From Mesotaenium endlicherianum (taxonomy: Eukaryota > Streptophyta > Zygnematophyceae > Zygnematales > Mesotaeniaceae), in the NCBI GenBank assembly GCA_009602735.1, contig WELA01013854.1, forward strand, positions 18,356-50,827: a stretch of DNA of 32,472 nucleotides, read 5' to 3'. The stretch's first letter is position 1. Each line of letters starts with the position of its first letter. The notes under the pieces are model-generated. The model made no database searches. It was not told the DNA's origin and was given only the letters and a program-made list of their open reading frames with translations. Both the position numbers and the translations under genes were made by a program. Positions 7,884-17,415 of this stretch are shown one piece after another.

Positions 7884-10800
7884 GCCAGGAGCCTACCACC
7901 CCAAGACCCACTTCACGAGAAGGCAACACGCCAAGTGAGGTGGAGACCCCCGTTGAAGACGACGTTCCAGCCCCAATGAGTTTGAGAGGTTACCTTGGAG
8001 GAGAGAAGGTCCACATCTTGGTGGATAGCGGAGCTCAAGGCAACTTCATTGCTGCAGATTTTGCCACCAAGCACGGTATTACTATGCGAACTCTTGACCA
8101 CGACGAGGAGATTATGATGCCCGATGGATTCTCCTATACTACCCCTTCCAAGAAGACGTACCCCTTGGCACTCTCTATCAAGTCCTTCAAGGATAGAGTA
8201 GTGTTCTCCCCCATGCAATTGGGCAAGTACGACGTCATCCTAGGGACGCCTTGGTTGACCAAGCACAACCCCCAAGTTGATTGGAGGACCGGTACTATCA
8301 AGATCAAGAATGACATCACTTCAAGAATCTGTATTTTGCGCGCAATCCAGAATATCCAGACCCAAGACATCCAGAAGCCGGCACACGAGATACTATTGTC
8401 CGCCCTCCAACTCAAGAGACTTGTGAGGAAGGGACACGAGCTTCTTTTGGCCTTGATCACGCCAAAAGACATCAAGAAAGACATCGAGAGTCAAGAAGGC
8501 AGCCCCGTTCCCAAGGAGATACAAGAAGTCTTTGAGGACTACAAAGAAGTGTTCTCCCCGGAATTGCCCAAGGGCCTACCCCCCAAAAGATTCGTAGACC
8601 ACAAGATAGAGTTGGAGCCCGGAAGCAAGCCCATCTCTCGGCCTACGTTCAAAATGTCATACACGGAGCTAGACGAAGTCAAGAAGCAAATCAAGGAGCT
8701 ACTGGAGCATGGCTTCATTCGACCTAGCAAGTCGCCATTTGGAGCCCCGGTGCTATTTGTCAAGAAGAAAGATGGTACCTTGAGGATGTGTGTGGACTAT
8801 CGCGCCCTCAACAAGATCACCATCAAGAATCGATACCCGCTGCCGCGCATGGATGAGCTCATGGACCGGCTGGTTGGAGCCAAGTACTTCACGAAGATTG
8901 ACTTACGGAGCGGCTACCACCAGATTCGCATCGCAGAACCGGACATAGAGAAGACGGCATTCAGGACAAGATATGGACATTTTGAGTTCATGGTCCTGCC
9001 ATTTGGACTCACCAACGCGCCAGCAACTTTCATGACTATGATGAACACCATATTTCAGCCCATGTTGGACAGATTTGTGGTGGTATTCATCGATGACATC
9101 CTTATCTACAGCAAGACCCTTGAAGAGCATGCGAGACACTTGAAAGAAGTCCTTGAAGTATTGAAGCAAAACAAGCTGTTTGCGAAGGAGTCAAAATGCG
9201 AGTTTGCCAAACAAGAAGTGGAGTTCCTAGGTCTCCACGTGACTGCTGATGGCATCAAGATAGACCCCAAGAAGACCACGGTGGTGGAGGAATGGCCAAC
9301 CCCCACGACCAAGAAAGAACTCCAGTCATTCTTGGGATTTGCCAATTGGTACAGAAAATTCATCCAAGGCTTCTCGCACATAGCAGCCCCCCTGACAGAT
9401 CTACTCAAGAAGGACAGGCTATATACATGGACCGAGAAAGAGGAAGAGGCATTTCAAGAGTTAAAGCGAAGATTGACCACATCCCCGGTGCTCACACTCC
9501 CAAGTCCAAACCCAGATTGGCCCTTCCACGTCATCACCGATGCATCTTCCTATGCAATAGGAGCAATCCTGCTTCAAGACCAAGGCAAGGGACTGCAGCC
9601 CATCGCCTACGAGTCAAGGAAGCTAAATCCAGCCGAGCAAAATTATACAACCACGGAGCGAGAGGCATTGGCGATTGTACATGCCTTGAAGGTTTGGCGC
9701 TGCTACGTTGAAGGACGCAAAGTACTGGTCACCACGGACCACGAGGCGTTAAAGCACCTCCAGACGCAGCCGTATCTCTCAAGGAGACAAGCAAGATGGA
9801 GCGGATACTTGCAACAATACAACATCACGATTCAGTACCAGCCCGGCAAGACAAACCCGGCTGACCCCCTCTCAAGACTGCAATTAAATGCAGTGATGGT
9901 ATCCCTGAAGACAGATCTGGAAGCTCGATTTTCAGCCGCCTATGAAAGAGACCCTTACTACAAGAACGGAGAAGCAGCCTTGGACCCATGCAAGAAGCAA
10001 GAAGGCAATTATTGGGTGAGGCAAGATACGGGCCAGAGATGTGTTCCTAATGACTTAGACCTCCGGCTCTTGCTTCTACGAGAAGCACACGACAACCCTC
10101 TTGGAGGACACTTTGGAATCCTAAGGACCACGGGCGTTCTAGCTAGGACTTATTGTTGGCCAGGCATGTCTAAGCAAGTCAAGGAGTACTGCAGGAGCTG
10201 TGACACATGCCAAAGAATCAAGCCATCATCGCAAAAGGCGGGAGGACTCCTCCAACCACTACCAATCCCCGAAAGACAATGGACGGACATCTCAATGGAC
10301 CTTATCGTGGACTTGCCCGTGACACCTCGAGGCCATAATGCAATACTCACGGTGGTGGACAGACTTACCAAGATGGCTCATTTTATTCCCACGACGACTA
10401 AGGCTACAGCACCACAACTTGCAAGACTCATCTTTGACAACATCTTCCGACTCCATGGACTACCATCAAGAATTGTGTCAGATAGAGATCCAAGATTCAC
10501 AAGCCATTTCTGGAAAAATCTCTTCAAGAACTTGGGTACATCGCTGGATATGTCTACTGCCTACCACCCACAATCAGATGGGCAAACCGAGCGTATGAAT
10601 CGTACCCTAAAGACCTCTCTAAAGGCCTACGTGTCTACCCTCGAGCAAGACTGGGACATGTACTTGACCCCCCTCGAGTTTGCCTACAACAACACTACGC
10701 AGGCCTCTACCCAAGAGTCCCCATTCTTCCTCAACTATGGCTTCCATCCGACCACGCCACTGAGCTTCACGGCTGGCCATGATGAAGTACCTGCAGCCAC

Positions 10801-11470
10801 AGATTTTATGGAGACATTAGAAGCAGCCCTTACAGCAGCGAAGAAAGCTCTACAACACGCGCAAGATGCTCAAGCAAGAGTGGCGAACAGATCCAGAAGA
10901 GAAATTACGTACAGAGTGGGTGACAACGTGTTACTATCATCCAAGAACATTTCCCTGAACAACAGGCCTGCCGGCAGCAAGTTCTCTCCCAAGTATTTGG
11001 GACCCTTCAAGATTATCCAGCAAGTCAACCCCGTTGCTTTCAAGCTAGAACTTCCCCAGACTATGCACATCGACCCCGTATTCCACGCTTCCCTCTTCAA
11101 GCCATATGTGCAACCCGACAACAAGTTCCCAGGACGTGTGACAACCCCACCAGCCCCAACAATAGTGGATGATCATTTGGAGTACGAAGTGGAAGACATA
11201 GTGGCTATGAGAAATTTCAGGAGACAGCAGCAATACTTGATCAAGTGGAAAGGATATCCAGATTCGGAGAATAGTTGGGTGGCGGCGCACTACCTTGACA
11301 AAGTTCAGAGAAAGTTGAAGCGCTTCCATGCCGCCAACCCCCATCTTGGACCAGCCCCAAGTCTCTCTACTAGAAGCCCGAAGACTTCAGGGAGGCAGCC
11401 TGCCACCATCAAGAAGCAGCAGAAGACCCCTTGGAGGCAGCCTGCAAGAACAAGAAAGAGGAAAAATTGA
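7805..11470 (+). CDS. pol: Element A Pol: PR-RT-RNase H-IN-chromodomain
   Basis: This uninterrupted frame (1,221 codons; made as a Gag-Pol fusion from about 7863) carries, in order: aspartic protease with [10 protein letters not shown] (~residue 74); reverse transcriptase with [15 protein letters not shown] and the catalytic [10 protein letters not shown] (Asp pair ~430); RNase H with [16 protein letters not shown] and TTDHEALK; integrase zinc region (HDNPLGGH...CRSCDTCQ); and the D,D-35-E core (SMDLIVDLP ~835, [21 protein letters not shown]). A C-terminal chromodomain follows (LEYEVEDIV...[15 protein letters not shown], ~1124-1175). The order RT before IN plus the chromodomain make it a Ty3/gypsy chromovirus. 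All catalytic residues I can check are present, and no stop or frameshift is seen. Confidence 0.96.
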   Translation: MLLLQGKGPSCTFMPQKVVKKRTAPVGQEPTTPRPTSREGNTPSEVETPVEDDVPAPMSLRGYLGGEKVHILVDSGAQGNFIAADFATKHGITMRTLDHDEEIMMPDGFSYTTPSKKTYPLALSIKSFKDRVVFSPMQLGKYDVILGTPWLTKHNPQVDWRTGTIKIKNDITSRICILRAIQNIQTQDIQKPAHEILLSALQLKRLVRKGHELLLALITPKDIKKDIESQEGSPVPKEIQEVFEDYKEVFSPELPKGLPPKRFVDHKIELEPGSKPISRPTFKMSYTELDEVKKQIKELLEHGFIRPSKSPFGAPVLFVKKKDGTLRMCVDYRALNKITIKNRYPLPRMDELMDRLVGAKYFTKIDLRSGYHQIRIAEPDIEKTAFRTRYGHFEFMVLPFGLTNAPATFMTMMNTIFQPMLDRFVVVFIDDILIYSKTLEEHARHLKEVLEVLKQNKLFAKESKCEFAKQEVEFLGLHVTADGIKIDPKKTTVVEEWPTPTTKKELQSFLGFANWYRKFIQGFSHIAAPLTDLLKKDRLYTWTEKEEEAFQELKRRLTTSPVLTLPSPNPDWPFHVITDASSYAIGAILLQDQGKGLQPIAYESRKLNPAEQNYTTTEREALAIVHALKVWRCYVEGRKVLVTTDHEALKHLQTQPYLSRRQARWSGYLQQYNITIQYQPGKTNPADPLSRLQLNAVMVSLKTDLEARFSAAYERDPYYKNGEAALDPCKKQEGNYWVRQDTGQRCVPNDLDLRLLLLREAHDNPLGGHFGILRTTGVLARTYCWPGMSKQVKEYCRSCDTCQRIKPSSQKAGGLLQPLPIPERQWTDISMDLIVDLPVTPRGHNAILTVVDRLTKMAHFIPTTTKATAPQLARLIFDNIFRLHGLPSRIVSDRDPRFTSHFWKNLFKNLGTSLDMSTAYHPQSDGQTERMNRTLKTSLKAYVSTLEQDWDMYLTPLEFAYNNTTQASTQESPFFLNYGFHPTTPLSFTAGHDEVPAATDFMETLEAALTAAKKALQHAQDAQARVANRSRREITYRVGDNVLLSSKNISLNNRPAGSKFSPKYLGPFKIIQQVNPVAFKLELPQTMHIDPVFHASLFKPYVQPDNKFPGRVTTPPAPTIVDDHLEYEVEDIVAMRNFRRQQQYLIKWKGYPDSENSWVAAHYLDKVQRKLKRFHAANPHLGPAPSLSTRSPKTSGRQPATIKKQQKTPWRQPARTRKRKN
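7862..7897 (+). promoter_or_regulatory. Programmed -1 frameshift signal, gag to pol
   Basis: In the gag frame the codons TCA AAA AAC contain the canonical slippery heptamer A-AAA-AAC (7862-7868). Ten bases downstream a perfect 7-bp hairpin follows: GGTAGGC (7879-7885), loop CAGGA, GCCTACC (7891-7897), with the gag stop codon in its 5' arm. Slippage leads to AAA AAA CGG, exactly the pol frame. The layout (heptamer, short spacer, stem) is the one known for retroviral and retrotransposon frameshifting. Confidence 0.85.
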
Positions 11471-12095
11471 CATTAGACACTCTTCTCTTCTCGCAGTTTC
11501 TGGACAGAAAACTAAAACTGCTACTGGTAATAGGTCTCTGCATAATAAATTCTGAAAATTTACCTGGCTGTAGTCCATGAGTAGCCGGTCATTTAGAGTC
11601 CAAGTTTGCTCAATTTGGAGCACTGGTGAGAGAGATATGATGCTCTAAGTAGAAGGGGGTCAGGCTGCTGGCATTGTTAGGACAGAATATGCCTTCTGAC
11701 ATTGTGCCTTCCCCTGAACTTGGAATGCTCTGAAACTCAAGACTCTGGTAGAACATCTTACAGCGCCCAGTTTGAGACTTAGTTTGCAGAATTTGGAGAA
11801 GTATAGAAGGACTTATGATTTTCAGAAGTTTCTGCACAGATTTGGAGGAGTGCCTACTCTCTCAGCTCTCAACGACACTCCAGAAATGAGAATGCTCTCA
11901 AATTTGGTGACCCGGTAGAGTTCTCCGACGCGGTCCGTCTGGCACTCGAATTTTCAGATTTGGAGCAGTTCTGTGGCCGCTATGAATTTTTGAGTTCGTG
12001 GCAGATTCTGGGCCAACTTGTACAATTTTCTTTATCATTAAGGAGTAGGCTAGCCAATAAGGTCACACCACCTACGACCTTGCCTAGTCTACCTT

Positions 12096-12208
12096 ACATG
12101 TGTAGCACCTGACTTGGCGCCTTTGACTAGTCCTCTTCACATGTGTGGCATCTGACTTGAAACTGTTGACTAGTTTGCTCCACATGTGTAAGACCTGACT
12201 TGACGCGC
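12096..12208 (+). repeat. 43-bp tandem repeat, about 2.6 units
   Basis: ACATGTG recurs at 12096, 12139 and 12182, exactly 43 bp apart, each followed by a CTGACTTG segment; the first two units also share TTGACTAGT. It lies just 5' of the polypurine tract of element A, so it would be in the RNA 3' region. Confidence 0.8.
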
Positions 12209-12229
12209 CGAGACGTCGCTTTTTCTATC

Positions 12230-12239
12230 GGGGGGGTGA
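12230..12239 (+). other. Element A polypurine tract
   Basis: Seven G followed by TGA lie directly before the 3' LTR, at the place where plus-strand DNA synthesis is primed. Confidence 0.8.
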
Positions 12240-12742
12240 TGTAGTGATTTGAGTTATTATATATTAGTTTGCATATATTTTAATGTTTTCAAATATATTT
12301 GGAGTAGTATTGTGTGGAGTCAAGTGTGAATAGGTACTCTAGTAACTTGGTTCATGTCCTTTGAACCTTCCAAGGCATTTTCGAAGTTAGAGGAAAGACC
12401 TAGAAGAACTCCATGTGGCAAAAGTCAAATGTGCCATTTTTAGGTCAAAAGGACATGTGTACATTATTCTAGAAAGAGGTGGCAAGTTTTGGGATGTGTT
12501 GGGTGCCAACACATCAACATACACCTTCCTAGAAATTACTTATGTAGCAAGTATATAAACAAGAGCTAGAACATAGAAAGACATTCCAGAATCACTCTTG
12601 TACTTGCCAACATCCAGAAATATATTAACTTTCAAGAAGCCATCTCTCTTTCAAGAAGCTACCACTTGTGTTCAAAGATCCTTGTCTTGAATAGATAAAG
12701 TATTCTGTTTTACTAAGTACTTTATCTATCTGTTTCACTACA
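12240..12742 (+). repeat. Element A 3' LTR
   Basis: It is 503 bp with the same TGTAGTGA...TCACTACA ends as the 5' copy. I see about five substitutions against 6063-6565: two in the first ~35 bp, then single changes in GGAGTA, GTCAAA and CAACATCC. It is followed by CATAC, the target duplication, and then by B sequence. Confidence 0.96.
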
Positions 12743-14612
12743 CATACTCTCCTTGATGACCGAGACAGCTACAAGGTCACATCTCCTGGATAAAGCCTCT
12801 GCAGGGTTAATCTTCCCAGGTAACTACTCAATCTTGTGGTTGAACTGTTGCACAAACTCCATCCACCTTGCCTGTCTTGGTGTCAACGTTGGTTGCGTCA
12901 TAAACTTCTCCAAGCTCTTGTGGTCGGTCTTGATGAACACCTTGCGACCGTCCACATAACATCGCCAAATCCTCAGAGCCTGGATAATAGCCAACATCTC
13001 TCGCTCGTGTGCTGCATAGTTTTGCTCAGCAGGACTCAACTTCCTGCTCTCATATGCCACAGGCTGCAATCCTTTGTCCTGGTCCTGGAGAAGAATGGCT
13101 CCCACTGCGAAATTTGATGCGTCCGTGATGATGGTGAAAGGAAGCTCTGGACTGGCGATTGCCAACACAGGTGCCTGTGTCAATAACTCCTTAATCCTCT
13201 CAAATGCTTGCTGCTCCTTGTCACCCCATAGCCACTTCTCCTGCTTCTTCAACATGTCCGTGAGCGATGCACACACCTTGGCAAATCCTTCAATGAAGCG
13301 TCGATAATAATTCGCCATGCCGAGGAAACTCCATAGTTGATGAATATCAGCAGGTACCGGCCAATCTCTGACTGCTTGCACCTTCTTCTGCTCCACCTTG
13401 ACTCCTTCAGCTCCCACTATATGTCCAAGAAACTCGACCTCCTTAAGACAGAAGTCGCACTTGCTCATCTTCTCATACAGCTTTTGATCTCTCAAGACCT
13501 CTAACACCTTTCTCAGATGCTCTACATGCTCTTCCAAGGTCTTCGAATACATCAGGATGTCGTCCAAAAATACCACCACAAACTGGTCCAAATAGGGTCT
13601 GAAGATACTATTCATGAGTCCCATAAATGTAGCAGGTGCATTAGTCAATCCAAAAGGCATGACTGTGAACTCGAACAAACCATAGCGAGTTCTGAAAGCA
13701 GTCTTCTGAACGTCTCCTTCCGCAATCCGTACCTAGTGATAGCCACTCCTCAAATCGATCTTCGAGAAATACTTTGCCCCGACAAGCCTGTCAATCAACT
13801 CGTCCACTCATGGAAGTGGGTACCTGTTCTTGATGGTGACCTTGTTGAGTGCCCGGCAGTCGACACACATCCTCATAGTCCCATCCTTCTTCTTTACAAA
13901 TAAGACCGGCGCTGCAAATGGAGACTCGCTGGGTCGGATGAATCCCTTCTCCAATAACTCAATCAGCTGCTTCTTCAACACGTCCTACTCCGCAAACGAT
14001 TGACGATAGGCGGGTCTCACTGGTGGCTTGCTCCCTGGTTCCAACTCCATCTTGTGCTCCATAGCTCGCTGTGGAGGTAATCCTGCAGGTAGTTCCTCAG
14101 GAAACACGCACTTGAACTCCTCCAACAGCGCCTGAATTTGGGCAGGCATCTCAGCAGGCTTCTTCTCTTGAGCAGTTGGGCTCTGCTCCTTCTGAGCAAG
14201 GGGATCAGACATCACTACTTGCTCCTNACTACTTGCTCCTTCGGCAATGTACATTTGCCCAGGCTGTTAGGATTCAAGCTTGCTCCATCTGATGAGCTGG
14301 CCAGGGCCACCGAAACAAGGTACATCTCCTTCACCTGATTCGCCCTGCATAGCTTCTTAACTTGGAGGCTCGACAGAAGACAGTTACTTGTGATCGTATC
14401 TACCTCCACCTGTTTTGCTGTCTCCATTCGACCATCACGCCCTCGGACTTTCACTTGTCTGGTGCTCCAGTGCACTTGAGGGTTGGCTTTTCTCAGCCAT
14501 GGTCGGCCCAATATCACCTCATGGTGACCTAACTCTGCCTGCTCCATAACTTCAATACTCTGGTGCCCCGCTACTTCCACGTGAATAGCTTCCGTAGGTG
14601 CACCACACTTGA
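12743..14612 (-). pseudogene. Element B pol, middle part: protease end, RT, RNase H
   Basis: Read from 14612 leftward: the end of the protease region (EVILGRPWLRKANPQVHW), a linker, then RT with [21 protein letters not shown] and the catalytic [10 protein letters not shown], then RNase H ([26 protein letters not shown]). In-frame stops lie at 13985-13987 and 13733-13735 (TAG, where the family has Gln or Glu), 13808-13810 (TGA, where the family has Arg) and 12824-12826 (TAG). The first three are explained by C-to-T change. The frame joins 23753-23411 on one side of element C and 6033-4572 on the far side of element A. A lone N at 14227 sits between duplicated 13-base segments. Confidence 0.93.
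14214..14240. other. Single-N join with unmerged 13-bp overlap
   Basis: ACTACTTGCTCCT occurs immediately on both sides of the N at 14227. Removing the N and one copy (14 bases) puts the B reading frames on either side back in register. This is what an assembler leaves when it abuts two contig ends without merging their overlap, so the frame break is probably not biological. Confidence 0.85.
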
Positions 14613-14617
14613 GTCTC

Positions 14618-15337
14618 CGAAATGAATGGACTTACCAAATAGGCGATTAACAATTAATAAAGATCTTTACATCAGCAAGTAATCTTAATGGTATTTTCCG
14701 TTAACTGGTTAAACGGCAAAGGACAACACACTAGCAGTGATTAATACTCGTAAGTCAAATGCGAGTAAACAAGCATCAATAATGCAAATCAGTAAACTTA
14801 TACATAAGCAAGGTTAGAAGACAGTGCGTACCAATGGCTTCTCGCCTTGGATTCAGATTGCTCTCAGTAAGCTGTACAAGAGAGTTGGCCTCGTTTCCAA
14901 ATGCCGAACTCTAGAGCATTGCCTAGCATATGTACATGGAATGAGTTTACTGTTCAACGGTCAGTGCCATGGCACCGCCTACCCGGGAGTTAACCACGTT
15001 GGAAGGACCTCGGTTAACCAAATCCACCGCCATCTCCCATCATCCCGAATCGCCATCCATCGTAGGGATGTCATATGGCCATTCATCTAGCATACCACAC
15101 TTAGATGCATACCGAGGCAGTTCGCTGCTACCGAGTACGGAAGTCAGCTGGCTGTCAAAGAATGTGTCAGCAAGCTGACTTAAGGTGACACCAGCCTGCT
15201 ACTTCCGGCCGAGTCATTAAACTGATATTAAATATAAAGTCCAGCAGACTGATCATTAACTAGAGTTCAGCAGGCTGAACTTATTCGACTATATTATTAA
15301 ATGAATATTATGTCAACCAATAAACTGATTCATTACG
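14618..15337 (-). repeat. Element C 3' LTR
   Basis: It is 720 bp. Its outer plus-strand base is C instead of T (CGAAATGAAT against TGAAATGAAT), and its inner end reads CATTACG instead of CATTACA, so both terminal dinucleotides have decayed. It has many scattered differences from the 5' copy at 22691-23410, so the insertion is older than element A. Confidence 0.93.
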
Positions 15338-15338
15338 A

Positions 15339-15352
15339 TCCCTCCAACTTAT
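15339..15352 (-). other. Element C polypurine tract
   Basis: The element strand reads ATAAGTTGGAGGGA directly before the 3' LTR. Near-identical copies occur internally at 17294-17306 and 17352-17367. Confidence 0.75.
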
Positions 15353-15422
15353 CATGTTGTCGCCTCGACAACAGTTACACTAATAACAGCGTGCTGTCCC
15401 TTCCGTCCCCAGCCTACTGCCA

Positions 15423-17100
15423 TTAGGAGGGAGGTGTCCCTGAGGCCCTATACTCAGGGGAGCCAGACCTCCTTCTGTCTTGGGGTCTTCTGAAGCCTGT
15501 CAGAGAGGGAGGTTTCATGTAAGGACCTTGCGGAGAACGTAGTAACTGGGCTGTTTCCTCCTGCACAGTCTGAAACTGGAGGGAGGCAGCCTTCTCCTGG
15601 GCAGCCCTCAAACTGTCAGGTACGTATACCGGCATTCCAGAAGGATGTTGCATGACATGAGCCAAGGGTACATGCCCTCTCTGCGAGGGAGATGCTGGCA
15701 GGCCTCTGGCTATCTCCCGAGCAGCCCACCTGTCTGCCCTGTCTGACTGGGTCTCCTTGCCTGGAGATGGGGTCTGTTCTCTGGCAGTCCCCAGCCAAGT
15801 GATATCCTCCTCTTCAGCGAGTTGCTGCATGACCAACCCCGTCTTCTCCCTTATAGGGGATGTGGCAGGCGTCTGGATCACGGCGGGGCTAGTGTCCTCC
15901 TCCTCGCCTTCCTCCTCGTCTTCCTCTGACTCCTCCTCCTCTCCGTCCCCGGGTTCCTCTGAGACTTCTGGGGTCTCTTCTGTCAGCTGCTCCAGCTCTT
16001 CCCGAGAAAAAGAATATCCTACTGACCTTCCCCTTTTGGGTGCTGGTGGGGGCTGCTGAGTCCGGACCGCATAGAGGTCCTTTTCCCCCTGCTTGCTTGC
16101 CCATTTGGCATAAGCGTGCTTCCCTTTGGAGAATGACTCTCGGGCCCTGCTTCTGTCCCCCTGCATCTCTTGGCTCATGCAGTCTCTGACTCCATCCAAT
16201 CTTGGGTCCCAAGCCGCAATGTGAGGGGGCAATACTATGTTCCCCTTTAGGTCTTGTCAGGAAATCCTCATTCGTCGCCCTGTCATTCTGCTGGTCCCCC
16301 ATGTTGATGGTCATCCGCCGCCAATCAGTGGGCTTTTGGAAGAAGGCAGGGTCTGTCCATTTAAGAGTACAAGGGTACCAGTGCCTTGCACTGTCTAGCT
16401 GACTGGTTTCCCTGGCCAAGAATTCCCAGCTCCTCCTCTCCACCTCATTGTACATGGCCTTGAACCTGTTATGGGATGTTGAGTCCTTGAAGCTGTCCGC
16501 GTCCATAAGGATCATCCTGATGACCCTATCTTCCCCCCAGATACCAGGAATCGAGACAGCCCCTGCTTCGTTCACCTGGGCCATTGCCTTGGCCTCTCTG
16601 ACCGTATATCCTACCATCCTGGCGTAATCGTGGTAGAGGAGGAGCCCTGTGTTGAACTCTATATACTTGTCAAAGTTTTCGGATATCTCCCCTTCACTCT
16701 GGAGGATTTCCTTCTGCGACTCACTGCGACTTCTCTGGGCATACTTGAAGGCCTCCTCCAGTAGATCAAAGCCCTTGCCCAGCACTGTGTAGCGGTAGTT
16801 GCTGATTCTCCTCTTTTCTTCTTCTTCAGCCTGCTGCTTCCGCTTCTCCTCAGCTTTCCTCTCCTCCTCTGCTTTCTTGGCCTCCTCTGCAGCTTTTCTG
16901 TCCAGTTCTTCCTGCCTCAGTCTGGCCTGTTCCTCCTCCTCCTCCTTCTTCTGTGCCTCCCGCTGTTGTTGGAGTCGTTGTGATTCCCGAGCGGAGATGG
17001 AGGATGATTTGATGTCTCCACGGAATTGCAAGTATTTTGCATGTGCCTCTTCCGCCCTTCTCTTCCTCTTGAGATCTGACTTTTGAGTCATCCTGCTCAA
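15423..17100 (-). pseudogene. Element C extra ORF between pol and 3' LTR, unknown function
   Basis: I do not recognise this protein. It is in the same sense as gag and pol and would be about 559 residues. From its ATG at 17098-17100: a short basic start (LKRKRRAEEAH), a long charged coiled-coil-like segment (~35-105, rich in E, K, A, Q), and a globular part (~105-290, with KGFDLLEEAFKYAQ, GLLLYHDYARMVGY, IPGIWGEDRVIRMI, WYPCTLKWTDP). A Lys-rich segment, a strongly acidic run of about 20 residues and a Pro/Ser/Arg-rich tail follow. I see no signal peptide or transmembrane segment, so it does not look like a classical envelope. A one-base-type frame break near 16250 separates 17100-~16250 from ~16250-15423; similar protein style on both sides shows it was once one frame. 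It could be a captured host gene or an element-specific accessory protein. Confidence 0.7.
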
Positions 17101-17415
17101 TCATAAACACAATGCAGTTAGTGAAGTCATGATATTTTGCCGCTACTATGTGCCCTTGATGAAGAGGAGCGCGATCAAAAGAGTTTCTAGTGTGGAATAC
17201 CTGGTGTGAGTGAATATAAGGGAAAATTGAGTTAGAGAGCAAGTGAGTGTGAGCGCAGGTTGAGTGTGTAATATGGTGATCAGAGAATACCACTCCCTCC
17301 AACTTAATTTTAAAGGTGGGCTGCCTGTCACAACTGTCACTAACTGTCACATCCCCCTCCAACTTATATGGAGACAGGACCTCCTGTCACCTTCCCATGT
17401 CTACTGAAGGGATAG
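17101..17415 (-). other. Element C spacer with two internal polypurine-tract copies
   Basis: This is 315 bp between the pol stop and the extra ORF. On the element strand, TAAGTTGGAGGG occurs at 17294-17306 and 17352-17367, matching the real polypurine tract at 15339-15352. Several TGTCAC repeats lie between them. No coding sequence is supported here. Confidence 0.7.

Larger units (their letters stand above)
11471..12239 (+). other. Element A 3' untranslated internal region
   Basis: This is 769 bp between the pol stop and the 3' LTR, with no coding sequence I can support. The phrase ATTTGGAG recurs at 11613, 11791, 11840 and 11958 in similar contexts. A 43-bp tandem repeat follows, then the polypurine tract. 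Confidence 0.8.
6063..12742 (+). mobile_element. Element A: intact young Ty3/gypsy chromovirus, 6,680 bp
   Basis: Two 503-bp LTRs (6063-6565 and 12240-12742) flank a primer site, an uninterrupted gag, a -1 frameshift site, an uninterrupted pol with every expected domain, and a polypurine tract. I count about five differences between the LTRs, so insertion is recent compared with B and C. It lies in the opposite orientation to B, inside B between RNase H and integrase. The target duplication is CATAC on the right (12743-12747) and TATAC on the left, one mismatch, but the left junction is compromised by the N join. A third family LTR lies at 1-294, so the family is multicopy. No stop or frame break is visible, so the copy could be competent to move. 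Confidence 0.96.

Noticed and set aside
15423..17100. Calling the extra ORF of element C an envelope gene
   Set aside because: No signal peptide, transmembrane segment or glycoprotein-like cysteine pattern; only the position suggests env.
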